Assembly (NCBI GenBank): GCA_937981515.1
Contig: CALJNY010000004.1
Span: forward strand, 1 to 21,161
Direction of reading: 5' to 3'
Origin: an uncultured Collinsella sp.
Lineage (GTDB): Bacteria; Actinomycetota; Coriobacteriia; Coriobacteriales; Coriobacteriaceae
Length of the DNA stretch: 21,161 bases
The notes beneath the pieces were generated by a model that was not told the origin of the DNA, made no database searches, and saw only the letters and a program-made list of their open reading frames with translations. The position numbers and the translations under genes were made by a program. Positions 7,343-15,222 of the stretch are shown piece after piece (within the stretch, counting starts at the first letter, position 1; each line of letters begins with the position of its first letter).

Positions 7343-9241
7343 CTAATTCTTATCGGAGGCTTCGGCCTCGGCTGACTGTTCGGCGGTTTTCTCGGAATCT
7401 GACTCGGAGGTGGATTCCTGATTGGTGTTGTCACGAATCGTTTGCGCGTCAATCACCTGACGGGTCTGCTCTTCGTCAATCTGATGGCGGTACTTGGAAA
7501 TGGTGTCCTGCGCATCGTCGACACTCGTTTGCGGAATGCCTGCCTTCAGGCGGTTTTGCGTGTCTTCGGGCAGGTCGGACAGCTTGATGCTGGTTTCGCT
7601 CTCGAGCCAGTGGAGCTCGACCCCGAGCGTCTTGCCGGGCAGGCCGCGCCAGACGGCGACATTGCCGTGGGAGGTTCCCAAGTAATAGGAGCCGGTGATG
7701 CCCGTGTATGCCCAGATGCCTGCTACCAGCACAAAGACAAGAGCCAAGATGGCGGCGATGGTGACATTGCGGCGTCGGACGCGTTTTGCCTCGCGCATGA
7801 CGCCGTCGTCGACCAGGTCGACGACCACCACGGTCACATTGTCGTGGCCGCCGGCGGCGAGCGCCGCGTCCACCAAGTTGTCGACACAGATCTGCGCGCT
7901 CGAGGACTGCGTAGCGATGTTCTCGATATCGCTATCGGGAATCATGCTCGAAAGACCGTCGGAGCACAGAATCAGGCGGTCGCCTTCCTCGATGTGCAGG
8001 GTAAAGTGGTCGGCATACATGGCGGGATCCGAGCCCAGCGCGCGGGTGATGACCGAGCGGTTGGGGTGGACGCGGGCCTCGTCGGCCGTGATCTCGCCGG
8101 CATCCACGAGCTCCTCCACGTAGGAGTGGTCGCGGGTCACGCGGATGAGCGTACCCTCGTGGAGCAGGTAGGCGCGCGAGTCGCCCACGTGGGCGATGGC
8201 GAGCGTGTCGTTTTCGATGTAGGCGCAGGTGGCCGTGCATCCCATGCCGGGTTTGCCCAGGCCGTTGAGGGCGGCCTCGATCACGGCGGCGTTGGCGGCC
8301 TCGACGGCTGCGGCCAGGCGCGCGGCGTCGGCGGACTGCGGCGCCGTCTTGGCGATGGTCTCGACGGCGATGGAGGATGCCACCTCGCCGGCGGCGTGTC
8401 CTCCCATGCCGTCGCACACGCAAAAGAGCGGCGACTGCGCCAGATAGGAGTCCTCGTTGTGCGGGCGAACACATCCGACGTCGGAGCGGGCGCCCCACAT
8501 AAGCTGCGTGGTGGTGCCGGCGTCGTAGGTCGAGTCGGTCTCGATGCGCTCGTCGGTCAGCGGCTCAAAGCTCATGGTCGAGCCGGGATCTTTGAGCTTT
8601 GCCTCCACGGCGGCGACATCGATTTCGGCGGTGTCGGCGGGGGAGACGGTGTCGGCATCGTCTCCCGACTCGGCGTCGGAGACGTCCGGAAGGTTGAGAT
8701 CTTCGGTTACGCGGTCGGCGGGATCGCCGTCCTGCTGCGGCTCGACAGCCGTCGGCTCGGGCGTCGCAAAGTGCGACGGCGCGGGCGTGCTCTGGGGTTG
8801 AGCGGAGGGCTCGGGAGCTGCGGCGGGCGCGGCAACGGGCTGCTCGACTTCGGCAGGCGTTGCAGATGCGGGTGCCGCCTCGCTTGCCGGGGCGACGGGG
8901 AATACCGGCGCGTCAGGCTCGGGCGCTGCAAACACGGCAGCGCTCTCGTTAATCGCCTCGGCGACGGGCTCGGCAAAGTGAGCCGGTGCGGGCGTTGCCT
9001 CCGGTTCCGCGGGCTGCTCGGCAGCGTGCGCGCCGATAGGGGCGTCGAGCTGCTCGGTGTCGGCGTCCTCGTCATCGACGAGTGCCGGATATTCTTGAGT
9101 TACATGCGAAAGAGGCAGGGAGAACACGGTGTCCTCGGGTTCCACGGGTGCGGAGCCCGCCGGAGCGGCGTGGGCCGGTGCGGCTGCGGCGGCAGCCGGT
9201 GCCTCGGTCATGGTTGCGGACTTGTTCTCCTCGTCGATCAT
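7343..9241 (-). CDS. pstP: PP2C-type Ser/Thr phosphatase (PstP-like) with long disordered N-terminus
   Basis: This is a 632-residue membrane phosphatase that should reverse phosphorylation by the operon's kinases. The PP2C domain is at about 247-485 with metal-binding and core motifs: RPHNED (Asp264), CDGMGGH (Asp277), HVGDSRAYL, LCSDGL (Asp428) and GGHDNVTVV (Asp467). A basic stop-transfer sequence and one helix (493-514) precede a 118-residue extracellular tail ending in an acidic, Ser/Glu-rich segment. Unlike mycobacterial PstP, where the catalytic domain is at the N-terminus, about 245 residues rich in Ala, Pro and Glu come first. They contain two near-identical TPAP(A/S)HFA motifs at 83-90 and 152-159. 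The start ATG overlaps the FhaB stop (ATGA), indicating translational coupling; the SEDS-PBP gene begins 16 bp after the stop. Confidence 0.94.
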   Translation of the reverse strand: MIDEENKSATMTEAPAAAAAAPAHAAPAGSAPVEPEDTVFSLPLSHVTQEYPALVDDEDADTEQLDAPIGAHAAEQPAEPEATPAPAHFAEPVAEAINESAAVFAAPEPDAPVFPVAPASEAAPASATPAEVEQPVAAPAAAPEPSAQPQSTPAPSHFATPEPTAVEPQQDGDPADRVTEDLNLPDVSDAESGDDADTVSPADTAEIDVAAVEAKLKDPGSTMSFEPLTDERIETDSTYDAGTTTQLMWGARSDVGCVRPHNEDSYLAQSPLFCVCDGMGGHAAGEVASSIAVETIAKTAPQSADAARLAAAVEAANAAVIEAALNGLGKPGMGCTATCAYIENDTLAIAHVGDSRAYLLHEGTLIRVTRDHSYVEELVDAGEITADEARVHPNRSVITRALGSDPAMYADHFTLHIEEGDRLILCSDGLSSMIPDSDIENIATQSSSAQICVDNLVDAALAAGGHDNVTVVVVDLVDDGVMREAKRVRRRNVTIAAILALVFVLVAGIWAYTGITGSYYLGTSHGNVAVWRGLPGKTLGVELHWLESETSIKLSDLPEDTQNRLKAGIPQTSVDDAQDTISKYRHQIDEEQTRQVIDAQTIRDNTNQESTSESDSEKTAEQSAEAEASDKN

Positions 9242-9654
9242 CGACGGTTCACCTTCATGACCACGTCGCCAATCTGGACTTCGTCGCCCTCACGCAGCGT
9301 CGCGGGCTCCACGAGCTGGCGGCCGTTGACGAGCGTGCCGTTAAGTGAGTTGAGGTCCTCGATGATGAGCGCCGGGCCCTGCAGCGAAAAGCGCGCGTGC
9401 GAGGCCGAAACGAACGGTTCGTTGATGCAGATGTCCGAAGATGGCGAGCGACCGACGATGACGGGGCCGAGCATGTCTACGTGAATGCCGCGGATACCGC
9501 GCGGACCCTTGTCCACATCGATCGTCCAGATAGCCGAGTCGCGGCGCTGTCCACGCACAAGTCCCACGCCGGTCTTCATGACGGCGAACAAGAAGATATA
9601 GAGCAAGGCGACCAGGACGATGCGGCCTGCAAAAAGGACGATATCGATGTTCAT
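9238..9654 (-). CDS. fhaB: Membrane-anchored FHA-domain protein (FhaB/FipA-like)
   Basis: This 138-residue protein has one N-terminal membrane helix (about 6-27) and a cytoplasmic FHA domain (about 60-136). The FHA domain reads phosphothreonine, so the protein probably docks phosphorylated partners at the membrane; in mycobacteria FhaB/FipA links Ser/Thr phosphorylation to division. Visible FHA motifs are GRS (68-70), SASH (83-86), Asn102 and NGT (105-107). The gene lies 6 bp after fhaA, with its ribosome site AGGGGA inside the fhaA end, and its TGA stop overlaps the phosphatase ATG. Gene order and the TM-FHA architecture both match fhaB. Confidence 0.92.
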   Translation of the reverse strand: MNIDIVLFAGRIVLVALLYIFLFAVMKTGVGLVRGQRRDSAIWTIDVDKGPRGIRGIHVDMLGPVIVGRSPSSDICINEPFVSASHARFSLQGPALIIEDLNSLNGTLVNGRQLVEPATLREGDEVQIGDVVMKVNRR

Positions 9655-9660
9655 AAGCGA

Positions 9661-10674
9661 CTATCCCCTAAATTCAAAGGTACTCAGGCCAAACGTCAGC
9701 AGATCGCCGTTGCGCAGCGGGCAGCGCGTAATGCGGCGGTTGTTGACGAGCGTGCCGTTGGTGGAATTGAGGTCCTCGATCGACCAATCCGAGCCCGTAA
9801 AGGTGAGCTGGGCGTGGCGGCGCGACACGTTGGGGTCGCGCAGGGCAATGTCGGAAACTGAGCGCTCGCGACCGATGGTCACCTGTGCGGAGGTGATGCT
9901 ATGGCTCTCGCCGCTCACGACGTCTACGAGCTGGGCGAGCGGGCGCTGCGGGGCGCGAGTGCTCGCCATGTTGGAGGCGATGCCGGCTGCGGCGCCTAGG
10001 CCCACGGCGGCACCGGTCGCGGCGGCTCCGCCCATGCCGGCAAGCGCGTCGCGCGAGACGGTCTGAGGCACCGGGATGGGTGCGGCGGCGGGGTCGGGGA
10101 CGCTAGGCGCGAAGGGGTCTGCCACGGCAAGCGGGTCGGGAGCGGCGGCGCGAGGCGTCGGCTGCTGCTGGGGCATGGCGGCGGGGCGCTGCTGCTGCGG
10201 GGCAGCAAACTGCTGCTGGCCGGCGCGCGGGGCGCTGGCGGCACGGCTTGCCGCGGAGTTGTTCTGGCCCAGGCCGTTTTGATAGGCGCGCTCTTCTTCG
10301 TACAGGCGGCCGAGCGTGGGGGCATCGACGTTCTCGGCAAAGACCGAGAACTTGCCGGCGCGCAGCTGCGGATCGATCATAAAGCGCACGAGGGGCTCGC
10401 CGACAAAGACATAGCGGCGCTTTTCGGCCTGCGCCTTCACAAACTCGCGGACCTCGCGCGAAAGCTCGGGGTAGAACGGGGCGAGCATGGGATCGTCGTC
10501 GGCGGCGATCAGGATGGTATAGAGTGCCGGCGCCGTGTTGACGCCGCTGATCACCAGAGTCTGATCCTCCATGTCGCGAGCGGCCTGCTTGGCAAGCTTC
10601 TTAAAGGAGAACGGGGCACGGGTGGCACCGAAGATGCCGGCCACGTGGTCCTCGAAGATGTTCAGGAAGTTCAC
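9661..10674 (-). CDS. fhaA: FhaA-like protein: DUF3662 domain, Q/P/A-rich linker, FHA domain
   Basis: This is a 337-residue cytoplasmic adaptor. Residues 1-125 match the FhaA N-terminal DUF3662 domain (opening MNFLNIFEDHVAGIFG, with ALYTILIA and the RRYVFVGEP region). A low-complexity linker (about 128-245) contains runs of Gln, Pro and Ala. The FHA domain occupies about 250-337: GR (268-269), SRRH (284-287) and NSTNGT (303-308). In mycobacteria FhaA binds phosphorylated cell-wall proteins such as the pseudokinase MviN; a similar scaffolding role is inferred here. The start is a GTG that overlaps the TGA of the upstream kinase gene (GTGA), with GGAGAG 9 bp upstream, so translation is coupled to the kinase. 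Confidence 0.93.
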   Translation of the reverse strand: MNFLNIFEDHVAGIFGATRAPFSFKKLAKQAARDMEDQTLVISGVNTAPALYTILIAADDDPMLAPFYPELSREVREFVKAQAEKRRYVFVGEPLVRFMIDPQLRAGKFSVFAENVDAPTLGRLYEEERAYQNGLGQNNSAASRAASAPRAGQQQFAAPQQQRPAAMPQQQPTPRAAAPDPLAVADPFAPSVPDPAAAPIPVPQTVSRDALAGMGGAAATGAAVGLGAAAGIASNMASTRAPQRPLAQLVDVVSGESHSITSAQVTIGRERSVSDIALRDPNVSRRHAQLTFTGSDWSIEDLNSTNGTLVNNRRITRCPLRNGDLLTFGLSTFEFRG

Positions 10675-12524
10675 GAAAGATCACTCTCCGTATAGGTTCT
10701 TTGGTATCCGAGCAAATATAGGCATATCCCAACGATTATAGAGGATAGGGTTCCCGCAACCGCCGCCTTGGCGACGACCGCGGCTGCAAGGCTGGCAATT
10801 TCCATATGGTGTGCAAGACAGAACGACACCGCCGAGCCCATGCCGGCGACGGCAATTGCTATGATGGCGGCAAGGTTCGACCCCTGCTCGACGCGCTTGG
10901 CATGGGCATTGAGCAGCAGTGATGTTACTGCCGCCGTTGCCGCGACCAGTGCGATGGCGGCCCAGAGGAACACGTCCCCCAGCGCTGCGGCGACATTGCC
11001 GAGCCCCAGTACGCCTCCCGCAGAGAGAGCCGCTGCGGCAAGACGGGCAAAGAGCGCGCCCATGCTCGCGGCCGCCGCGGCACTTGCCGGGCCGAGCCAA
11101 AATGCCGCGATACTCGCGGCGGCTCCGGCGGCAAGGAGGGCGTCACCGGTCAGGCAGCCCAGCGCAAGTGTGCAGGTGAGCGCTGCGCTCGCGGCAGCTT
11201 CGGTGCGTCCCCAGGCAATCCACCAGCCGGACATGGCGGCGGCAAATACAACCGCGACAGGCAGCATCGACAGAATGCCCTGCGCCTGCATGGTGGCGTT
11301 GGCCATAAGCACTAAAAAGCCCACGGCCGAGATGGCCGATCCGATCTGCGGGGCCAGGCCGGCTGCCGCACCGATCGCGATGGCCGCGACGACCAGGCCG
11401 GGAAGCGCGGCGACGCCGGCTGTCTGCATAAGCAAGAAGCTAAAGGCTCCGCACGAGAGAGCCGAGATGGCGCGCATGGTGTAGTTGCGCGCGTGGCTCC
11501 AGCGCGTGCCCGCCCAACCAAGTGCGGGGTCGACCTCGACCACGTCGTCCTCGTGGGGCAGCGATTCGATATCGTCCGCCGTCTGCTCGTCATCCGAAAG
11601 CTCGCCCACCATTTGCTCCAGGCTGCGACGGCCCTCGCGCACGCTGCCCAAGTTGGCAAGGAGCTGATCGCAAAACGCCTCGATGCTGTTGGGGCGGTCT
11701 TGCGGCATGGGGGAGAGGGCGCTCATCAGCGCTGCCTCGGCTCCCGGGGGAAAGTGCGGTATCAGCTCGCTGGGATAGGTGGCGCCGCCGATGATGCGGC
11801 CGAGCGAGTCGGCGGGCGTTGCCGCCATAAAGGGGGCGCTGCCGCACAGGCTCTCGTAAATGACGCAGGCGAGGGCGAAGACGTCGGCACGCTCGTCGAC
11901 CGTGCCGGTCTCGATATCGAGCTGCTCGGGCGGCATGTAGCCGATGGTGCCGCCGCGCGAGCCGCCAAAGCCGCCGGCAGACGACAGGCGTGCCATGCCA
12001 AAGTCGGTGAGCTTAACGTTGCCCGAGTGGTCGATGAGCACGTTGGCAGGCTTGATGTCCAGGTGGAGCACGCCGTTGCTATGAGCGAAGGTGAGCGCCT
12101 GGCCCAGCGCGTCGGCAATGGCCGCCGCCTCGTCAAAGGTGAGCGAATGGCCGTCAACTCGATGCAAAAACTCGGCGAGCGACATGCCGTCGACATATTC
12201 CATGACCAGGTAGGCATAGGCGGTGTCGTGCGTAAAGTCGATGACCTGCACGATATTGGGATGCTGAAGCATGGCGGCGGTATGCGCCTCGCGCAGCACG
12301 TCCATGATATCGCTGGCGGGCATGCCGGCGCCGTCTGTGAGGGGGATGCGCTTGATGGCGACGCGACGGCGCAGGTGCGTGTCGCGGCAGATCTCGATGG
12401 AGCCAAAACCGCCGGTCGCAAGCGTCTCGAGCGGCTGGAACCGCTTAAGCAGATCGCGAGAGCTGGTGCCCTCCAAGGGAACGTCCGGCGAGAACCGGGC
12501 GGTATGTTGCGAGAAAAGCGGCAT
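10671..12524 (-). CDS. Ser/Thr protein kinase with a multi-pass membrane C-terminus
   Basis: This 617-residue protein heads the operon. The kinase domain (about 28-290) has a glycine loop ATGGFGS, Lys58 in VAIK, DFG at Asp174, GGTIGYMPPEQ as the activation-segment end, and a catalytic loop reading HLDIKPANV (Asp156). The usual Arg of HRD is Leu, so it is a non-RD kinase, which may not need activation-loop phosphorylation. An acidic linker (about 340-375) leads to roughly ten hydrophobic segments in the C-terminal half rather than PASTA repeats. It takes the place of PknA in the operon's kinase set, but neither sequence layout nor position matches PknA. The ATG at 12524 is chosen because GAGGG lies 6 bp upstream; the longer frame to 12689 crosses the promoter. 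The membrane domain's ligand is unknown. Confidence 0.9.
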   Translation of the reverse strand: MPLFSQHTARFSPDVPLEGTSSRDLLKRFQPLETLATGGFGSIEICRDTHLRRRVAIKRIPLTDGAGMPASDIMDVLREAHTAAMLQHPNIVQVIDFTHDTAYAYLVMEYVDGMSLAEFLHRVDGHSLTFDEAAAIADALGQALTFAHSNGVLHLDIKPANVLIDHSGNVKLTDFGMARLSSAGGFGGSRGGTIGYMPPEQLDIETGTVDERADVFALACVIYESLCGSAPFMAATPADSLGRIIGGATYPSELIPHFPPGAEAALMSALSPMPQDRPNSIEAFCDQLLANLGSVREGRRSLEQMVGELSDDEQTADDIESLPHEDDVVEVDPALGWAGTRWSHARNYTMRAISALSCGAFSFLLMQTAGVAALPGLVVAAIAIGAAAGLAPQIGSAISAVGFLVLMANATMQAQGILSMLPVAVVFAAAMSGWWIAWGRTEAAASAALTCTLALGCLTGDALLAAGAAASIAAFWLGPASAAAAASMGALFARLAAAALSAGGVLGLGNVAAALGDVFLWAAIALVAATAAVTSLLLNAHAKRVEQGSNLAAIIAIAVAGMGSAVSFCLAHHMEIASLAAAVVAKAAVAGTLSSIIVGICLYLLGYQRTYTESDLS

Positions 12525-12612
12525 GGCCAACCCTCGTGCGTTTAAAGTTCGTTTGCGAGCGGCGGGCACGGGCGCGGCCCGTTCCGGCGTTCGCGGTGGC
12601 ATAGATGCTGCT

Positions 12613-12640
12613 AGTTTAGCACGCTCGGGCGCATGGTGAA
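12613..12640 (-). promoter_or_regulatory. Promoter of the kinase/FHA/phosphatase/SEDS-PBP operon
   Basis: On the minus strand, TTCACC (12640-12635) and the extended -10 TGC-TAAACT (box 12618-12613) are 16 bp apart. Transcription would start near 12606, giving a leader of about 80 nt before the ATG at 12524. Confidence 0.6.
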
Positions 12641-12690
12641 GGTAGCGGGGCGAGGTGGCCTGTCTGACTTGGCCCTCGTCTCGACCCATC

Positions 12691-12829
12691 CGGAAAGCGC
12701 GTCCCAGTTTTCGTCCAAATTACGGGATGCGTTTTCCGAATGGGGTAGGCTGCGGAAACTGCATCCCAGAATATTGGCCTAGAACGGGATGCAGTTTCCG
12801 GATCGATACTCAAAAGGAAAGCGCATCCC
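12691..12829. repeat. Cluster of five REP-like 15-bp units in alternating orientation
   Basis: The unit is CGGAAAnnGCATCCC, with small variations. Copies lie at 12691-12705 (+), 12724-12738 (-), 12753-12767 (+), 12786-12800 (-) and 12815-12829 (+). Neighbouring opposite units make two hairpins; the pair 12753-12767/12786-12800 is a perfect 15-bp inverted repeat. Unit starts are 33, 29, 33 and 29 bp apart, a regular alternation. The cluster lies between divergently transcribed operons, on the boundary of the lower-GC region. Confidence 0.88.
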
Positions 12830-12946
12830 GCTTTGATGCGGGGACTGCGGACAAAAGCTGGACCGTGATCTGGCTCGGATTGGAGTCCGCCTGAATCGTT
12901 GATGCTGGCTGGTGCAGGCGCGGAGATAAATGAGCAGCCCGAGCGA

Positions 12947-12967
12947 TATAATGACACGCTATGGAGG
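12947..12967 (+). promoter_or_regulatory. -10 box and ribosome binding site for the tandem LuxR-type gene
   Basis: A perfect TATAAT at 12947-12952 would start transcription near 12959, and GGAGG at 12963-12967 precedes the ATG at 12972. No -35 box is visible at 16-18 bp, so an activator may be needed. This would give a very short leader. In the wider gap 12525-12971, only the operon promoter, the REP-like cluster and this site are recognisable; 12830-12946 shows nothing else. Confidence 0.45.
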
Positions 12968-12971
12968 CCAT

Positions 12972-15113
12972 ATGCTCTTTTCCCGCCGTTCTGCTACATC
13001 TGCCTGTGCCGTTGCGCTTATCGTAATGGCGGTCACCCCTTATCACCGGTTTTCATCTTCAATCGGCCTGGCATCAGGTGCAATGACCTGGCTCGTTATC
13101 CTTGGCGCATGCCTCGCGGCGTTTGGTCACGGTGTTGCGCTCCGCAAGGGGAGAGAAATAAGACGGCCGAAGCATCTCGGTGCTATCGGTGTTTTCCTTG
13201 GTGTTATTGCTACGGTTCCCGAATGGGCCGACTTGGCCTTCTATGCTCGCGGAGATTCTATTCCATTCGTGTTTGCGCCTATCTGGTTGTTGCGCGGCGT
13301 TTCATGCGCCTCGTGCTTCACTGGGTCGTTGCTCCTCTCATATGTAATTTGGGATACGGCGGGCTCTCCTTTGATACGGGGGGCGGGGCGGGACGGCGAA
13401 AGGGGGACCCGCCGACCGCAGAGCGCGCTTTTTGCAGAAACAATAGTTGTCCTGTCTTGCCTGCTGTTTTGCTGTCGAGTTTCATGGAGAGTCGTTCCCG
13501 AGCCATGGGGGATGCCCTCTGTAACGGCCGCATCAATTAGCATCGTGCTTTTAATTCCTCTGGTCTATCTCGTATTGGCTGCGGTCCCGCTGCTTTGCTG
13601 TCCCCGCGCCTTTGGTCGGGGGCGGGGCAACGTGTTTGCCCGTTCTGTGCTCGTAGCAGTTCCCATTGGCCTTGTTCCGGCTGTCGAGGTGGCATATTTT
13701 GCAAGCGGTGCCACGGTCATTGCATCACTGTCGATGGGGTCCGCTATTGCTGTTGCCGCCTTCGTATACACATTGCTAAGGGAGAAACGGGACAACAATT
13801 CGGATACCCCTCGCACGTCCGACCCATTTGATGCGGGGGTGTTTTCCCCTGCCCTGTCGCCTCGAGAAGAGCAGTTTGTTCGACTGCTGCTCAAAGGGAA
13901 AACGCCGGCGGAAATTGCCAGGGAGACGGGTACGAAGCCATCGACGGTGCGAACAACGCTTCACCGAGCATACGGGAAGGCGTCGGTTGCGGGCTCACGC
14001 GAGCTCGTGGCGTTGTTTGCGGGTGAGGGTGATACTGTAGGGCCTGAGCTGCCGCAGCGGCATGCTGACGATATGTTGGCATCAGCTCGAACGCGCCGGC
14101 TGTTTCGATATCTGCTCACATTATTTTTCATCCTCCTTGCGGCAGGCCCCTTGGTAATGGCGGATAGCGATTGGGGGTCCGGTGTTACGCATGCAATCGC
14201 CTTTTCTCTTGCAAGCTATACATTGGGTCTCGGGCTGCTTCTGTCGCTGTGCAGCGCGGGTAGAAAACCGAAGCGCGGGGACGATCTGGATGGAGCGGAT
14301 GGGGCGATCGGGCTCGGAAGCCCGTGCGTATGGGCGATACTGTCTGCTGTGGAGTGGTCTTTTGTCTATATCGCGGCATGGAGGTGCGTACGCGATCCGT
14401 TGATGGCTGTGCCGGTCCTGTTTTGCGGCATGACGTCTATGGCTTCGCTCGCTGTTGGGCTGTGTTCATTTAAGGCGCGTGGCCGTACTCGGGCTATCGT
14501 GCCGTTGGCGTTAATAGGTGTATCCGCTTTAATCTATGCAGCCACTAGGGGGCGAATCCATGGACTTGCGGTACTGACGGGGATGCTGCTCACATATATA
14601 GTGCTGCGTAGCTGTCCGCAGCGCAAAATGCTCGGGGTATGGATGCTTTGCTTTGGGGCGACGGCTCCTGTTTGGGCTGTCTTGCTCAACATGGCGCAGG
14701 ATCTGATGGTTTTCGAGCCGTTGTTCCTTACTTCGTTGCTGGGGCAAAGTTCGGCTGTCAATGTCGTCGTGGCAACGGTGATCGTCTGCTGTTCTGCGCC
14801 CATGTTCGTCACGCACATCGCGCTCACCCGCTCGGTTGAGAACGAGAAGGCCGTCTTGGAGTACCGCGCGAACGGGCTTACCGAAGCAGCTCGCGTGCGC
14901 CAGCTTGCCCTGCTTGCGTCGCGCTCCCTTTCTGATGTTCAGTCGCAAATTTTGCTGATGACGGCAGAGGGCGCAACGACAAAGACCATTGCGGAGGACG
15001 TAGGTTATGCTGCATCTACGGTGCAAGCGTTGCGATCCGCATCTTACCGCCAGTTGAAGATCAAGAACAAAGCGGAGCTTATTTCATTGTTATCGCAGGT
15101 AGATAACGTGTAA
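12972..15113 (+). CDS. Tandem membrane LuxR-type regulator: (8 TM + HTH) twice
   Basis: This 713-residue protein carries two LuxR-type DNA-binding domains. The first (about 295-349) begins LSPREEQFVRLLLKGKTPAE and continues through STVRTTLHRAYGK. The second (about 653-710) begins LSDVQSQILLMTAEGATTKT and continues through STVQALRSASYRQL. Each follows about eight hydrophobic helices, so the protein looks like two copies of a membrane LuxR regulator fused head to tail. Similar motifs (ATVPEWADLAFY in half one, SAVEWSFVYIAAW in half two) support duplication. Single 8-12-helix LuxR proteins are common in Coriobacteriia; a double one could bind DNA as an intramolecular dimer. The ATG at 12972 is chosen because of GGAGG at 12963-12967; an ATG at 12930 with GGAG is an alternative (727 residues). 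The secreted-protein operon begins 109 bp downstream and is its likely target. Confidence 0.85.
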   Translation: MLFSRRSATSACAVALIVMAVTPYHRFSSSIGLASGAMTWLVILGACLAAFGHGVALRKGREIRRPKHLGAIGVFLGVIATVPEWADLAFYARGDSIPFVFAPIWLLRGVSCASCFTGSLLLSYVIWDTAGSPLIRGAGRDGERGTRRPQSALFAETIVVLSCLLFCCRVSWRVVPEPWGMPSVTAASISIVLLIPLVYLVLAAVPLLCCPRAFGRGRGNVFARSVLVAVPIGLVPAVEVAYFASGATVIASLSMGSAIAVAAFVYTLLREKRDNNSDTPRTSDPFDAGVFSPALSPREEQFVRLLLKGKTPAEIARETGTKPSTVRTTLHRAYGKASVAGSRELVALFAGEGDTVGPELPQRHADDMLASARTRRLFRYLLTLFFILLAAGPLVMADSDWGSGVTHAIAFSLASYTLGLGLLLSLCSAGRKPKRGDDLDGADGAIGLGSPCVWAILSAVEWSFVYIAAWRCVRDPLMAVPVLFCGMTSMASLAVGLCSFKARGRTRAIVPLALIGVSALIYAATRGRIHGLAVLTGMLLTYIVLRSCPQRKMLGVWMLCFGATAPVWAVLLNMAQDLMVFEPLFLTSLLGQSSAVNVVVATVIVCCSAPMFVTHIALTRSVENEKAVLEYRANGLTEAARVRQLALLASRSLSDVQSQILLMTAEGATTKTIAEDVGYAASTVQALRSASYRQLKIKNKAELISLLSQVDNV

Positions 15114-15174
15114 ACGCCTGGATTATCAACTCAATAGCGAGTGTTTACAGACATCTTTCTCCATTCATGTAAAG
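15109..15174 (+). promoter_or_regulatory. Candidate operator/promoter of the secreted-protein operon
   Basis: TGTAAAC (15109-15115, overlapping the regulator's stop), GTTTACA (15143-15149) and TGTAAAG (15168-15174) are three copies of one motif in alternating orientation. TTTACA (15144-15149) and TGTAAA (15168-15173), 18 bp apart, could also act as -35 and -10 boxes. The following gene starts at 15223. Binding by the LuxR-type protein is an inference. Confidence 0.4.
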
Positions 15175-15222
15175 GTTGCCGTGCGTCGACGCATTGTTAA
15201 CCGCTTTTGATTGGAGAAGGCC

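Noticed and set aside
7327..7452. N-terminal extension of the SEDS-PBP protein to 998 residues
   Set aside because: It would overlap the phosphatase gene by about 110 bp and has no ribosome site, while AAAGGGAG precedes the ATG at 7326. The Pro/Arg-rich extension is not typical of SEDS proteins.
6535..7587. 350-codon plus-strand frame opposite the SEDS domain
   Set aside because: It is antisense to strongly recognisable coding sequence, with a Gln/Asp/Arg-rich peptide of no recognisable fold and no ribosome site.
7442..9484. 680-codon open frame on the plus strand opposite the phosphatase and FhaB genes
   Set aside because: It lies antisense to a gene with clear PP2C and FHA motifs. Its peptide is Gly/Val/Arg-rich without domain motifs, as expected from high-GC third-position bias.
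11493..12545. 350-codon plus-strand frame opposite the kinase domain
   Set aside because: It is a shadow frame of a verified kinase gene and contains no motifs.
12525..12689. N-terminal extension of the multi-pass kinase to 672 residues
   Set aside because: The extension crosses the predicted operon promoter, and GAGGG sits 6 bp before the ATG at 12524.
12691..12829. CRISPR array
   Set aside because: Units alternate in orientation, are only 15 bp long and are separated by 14-18 bp; there is no leader and no cas gene.
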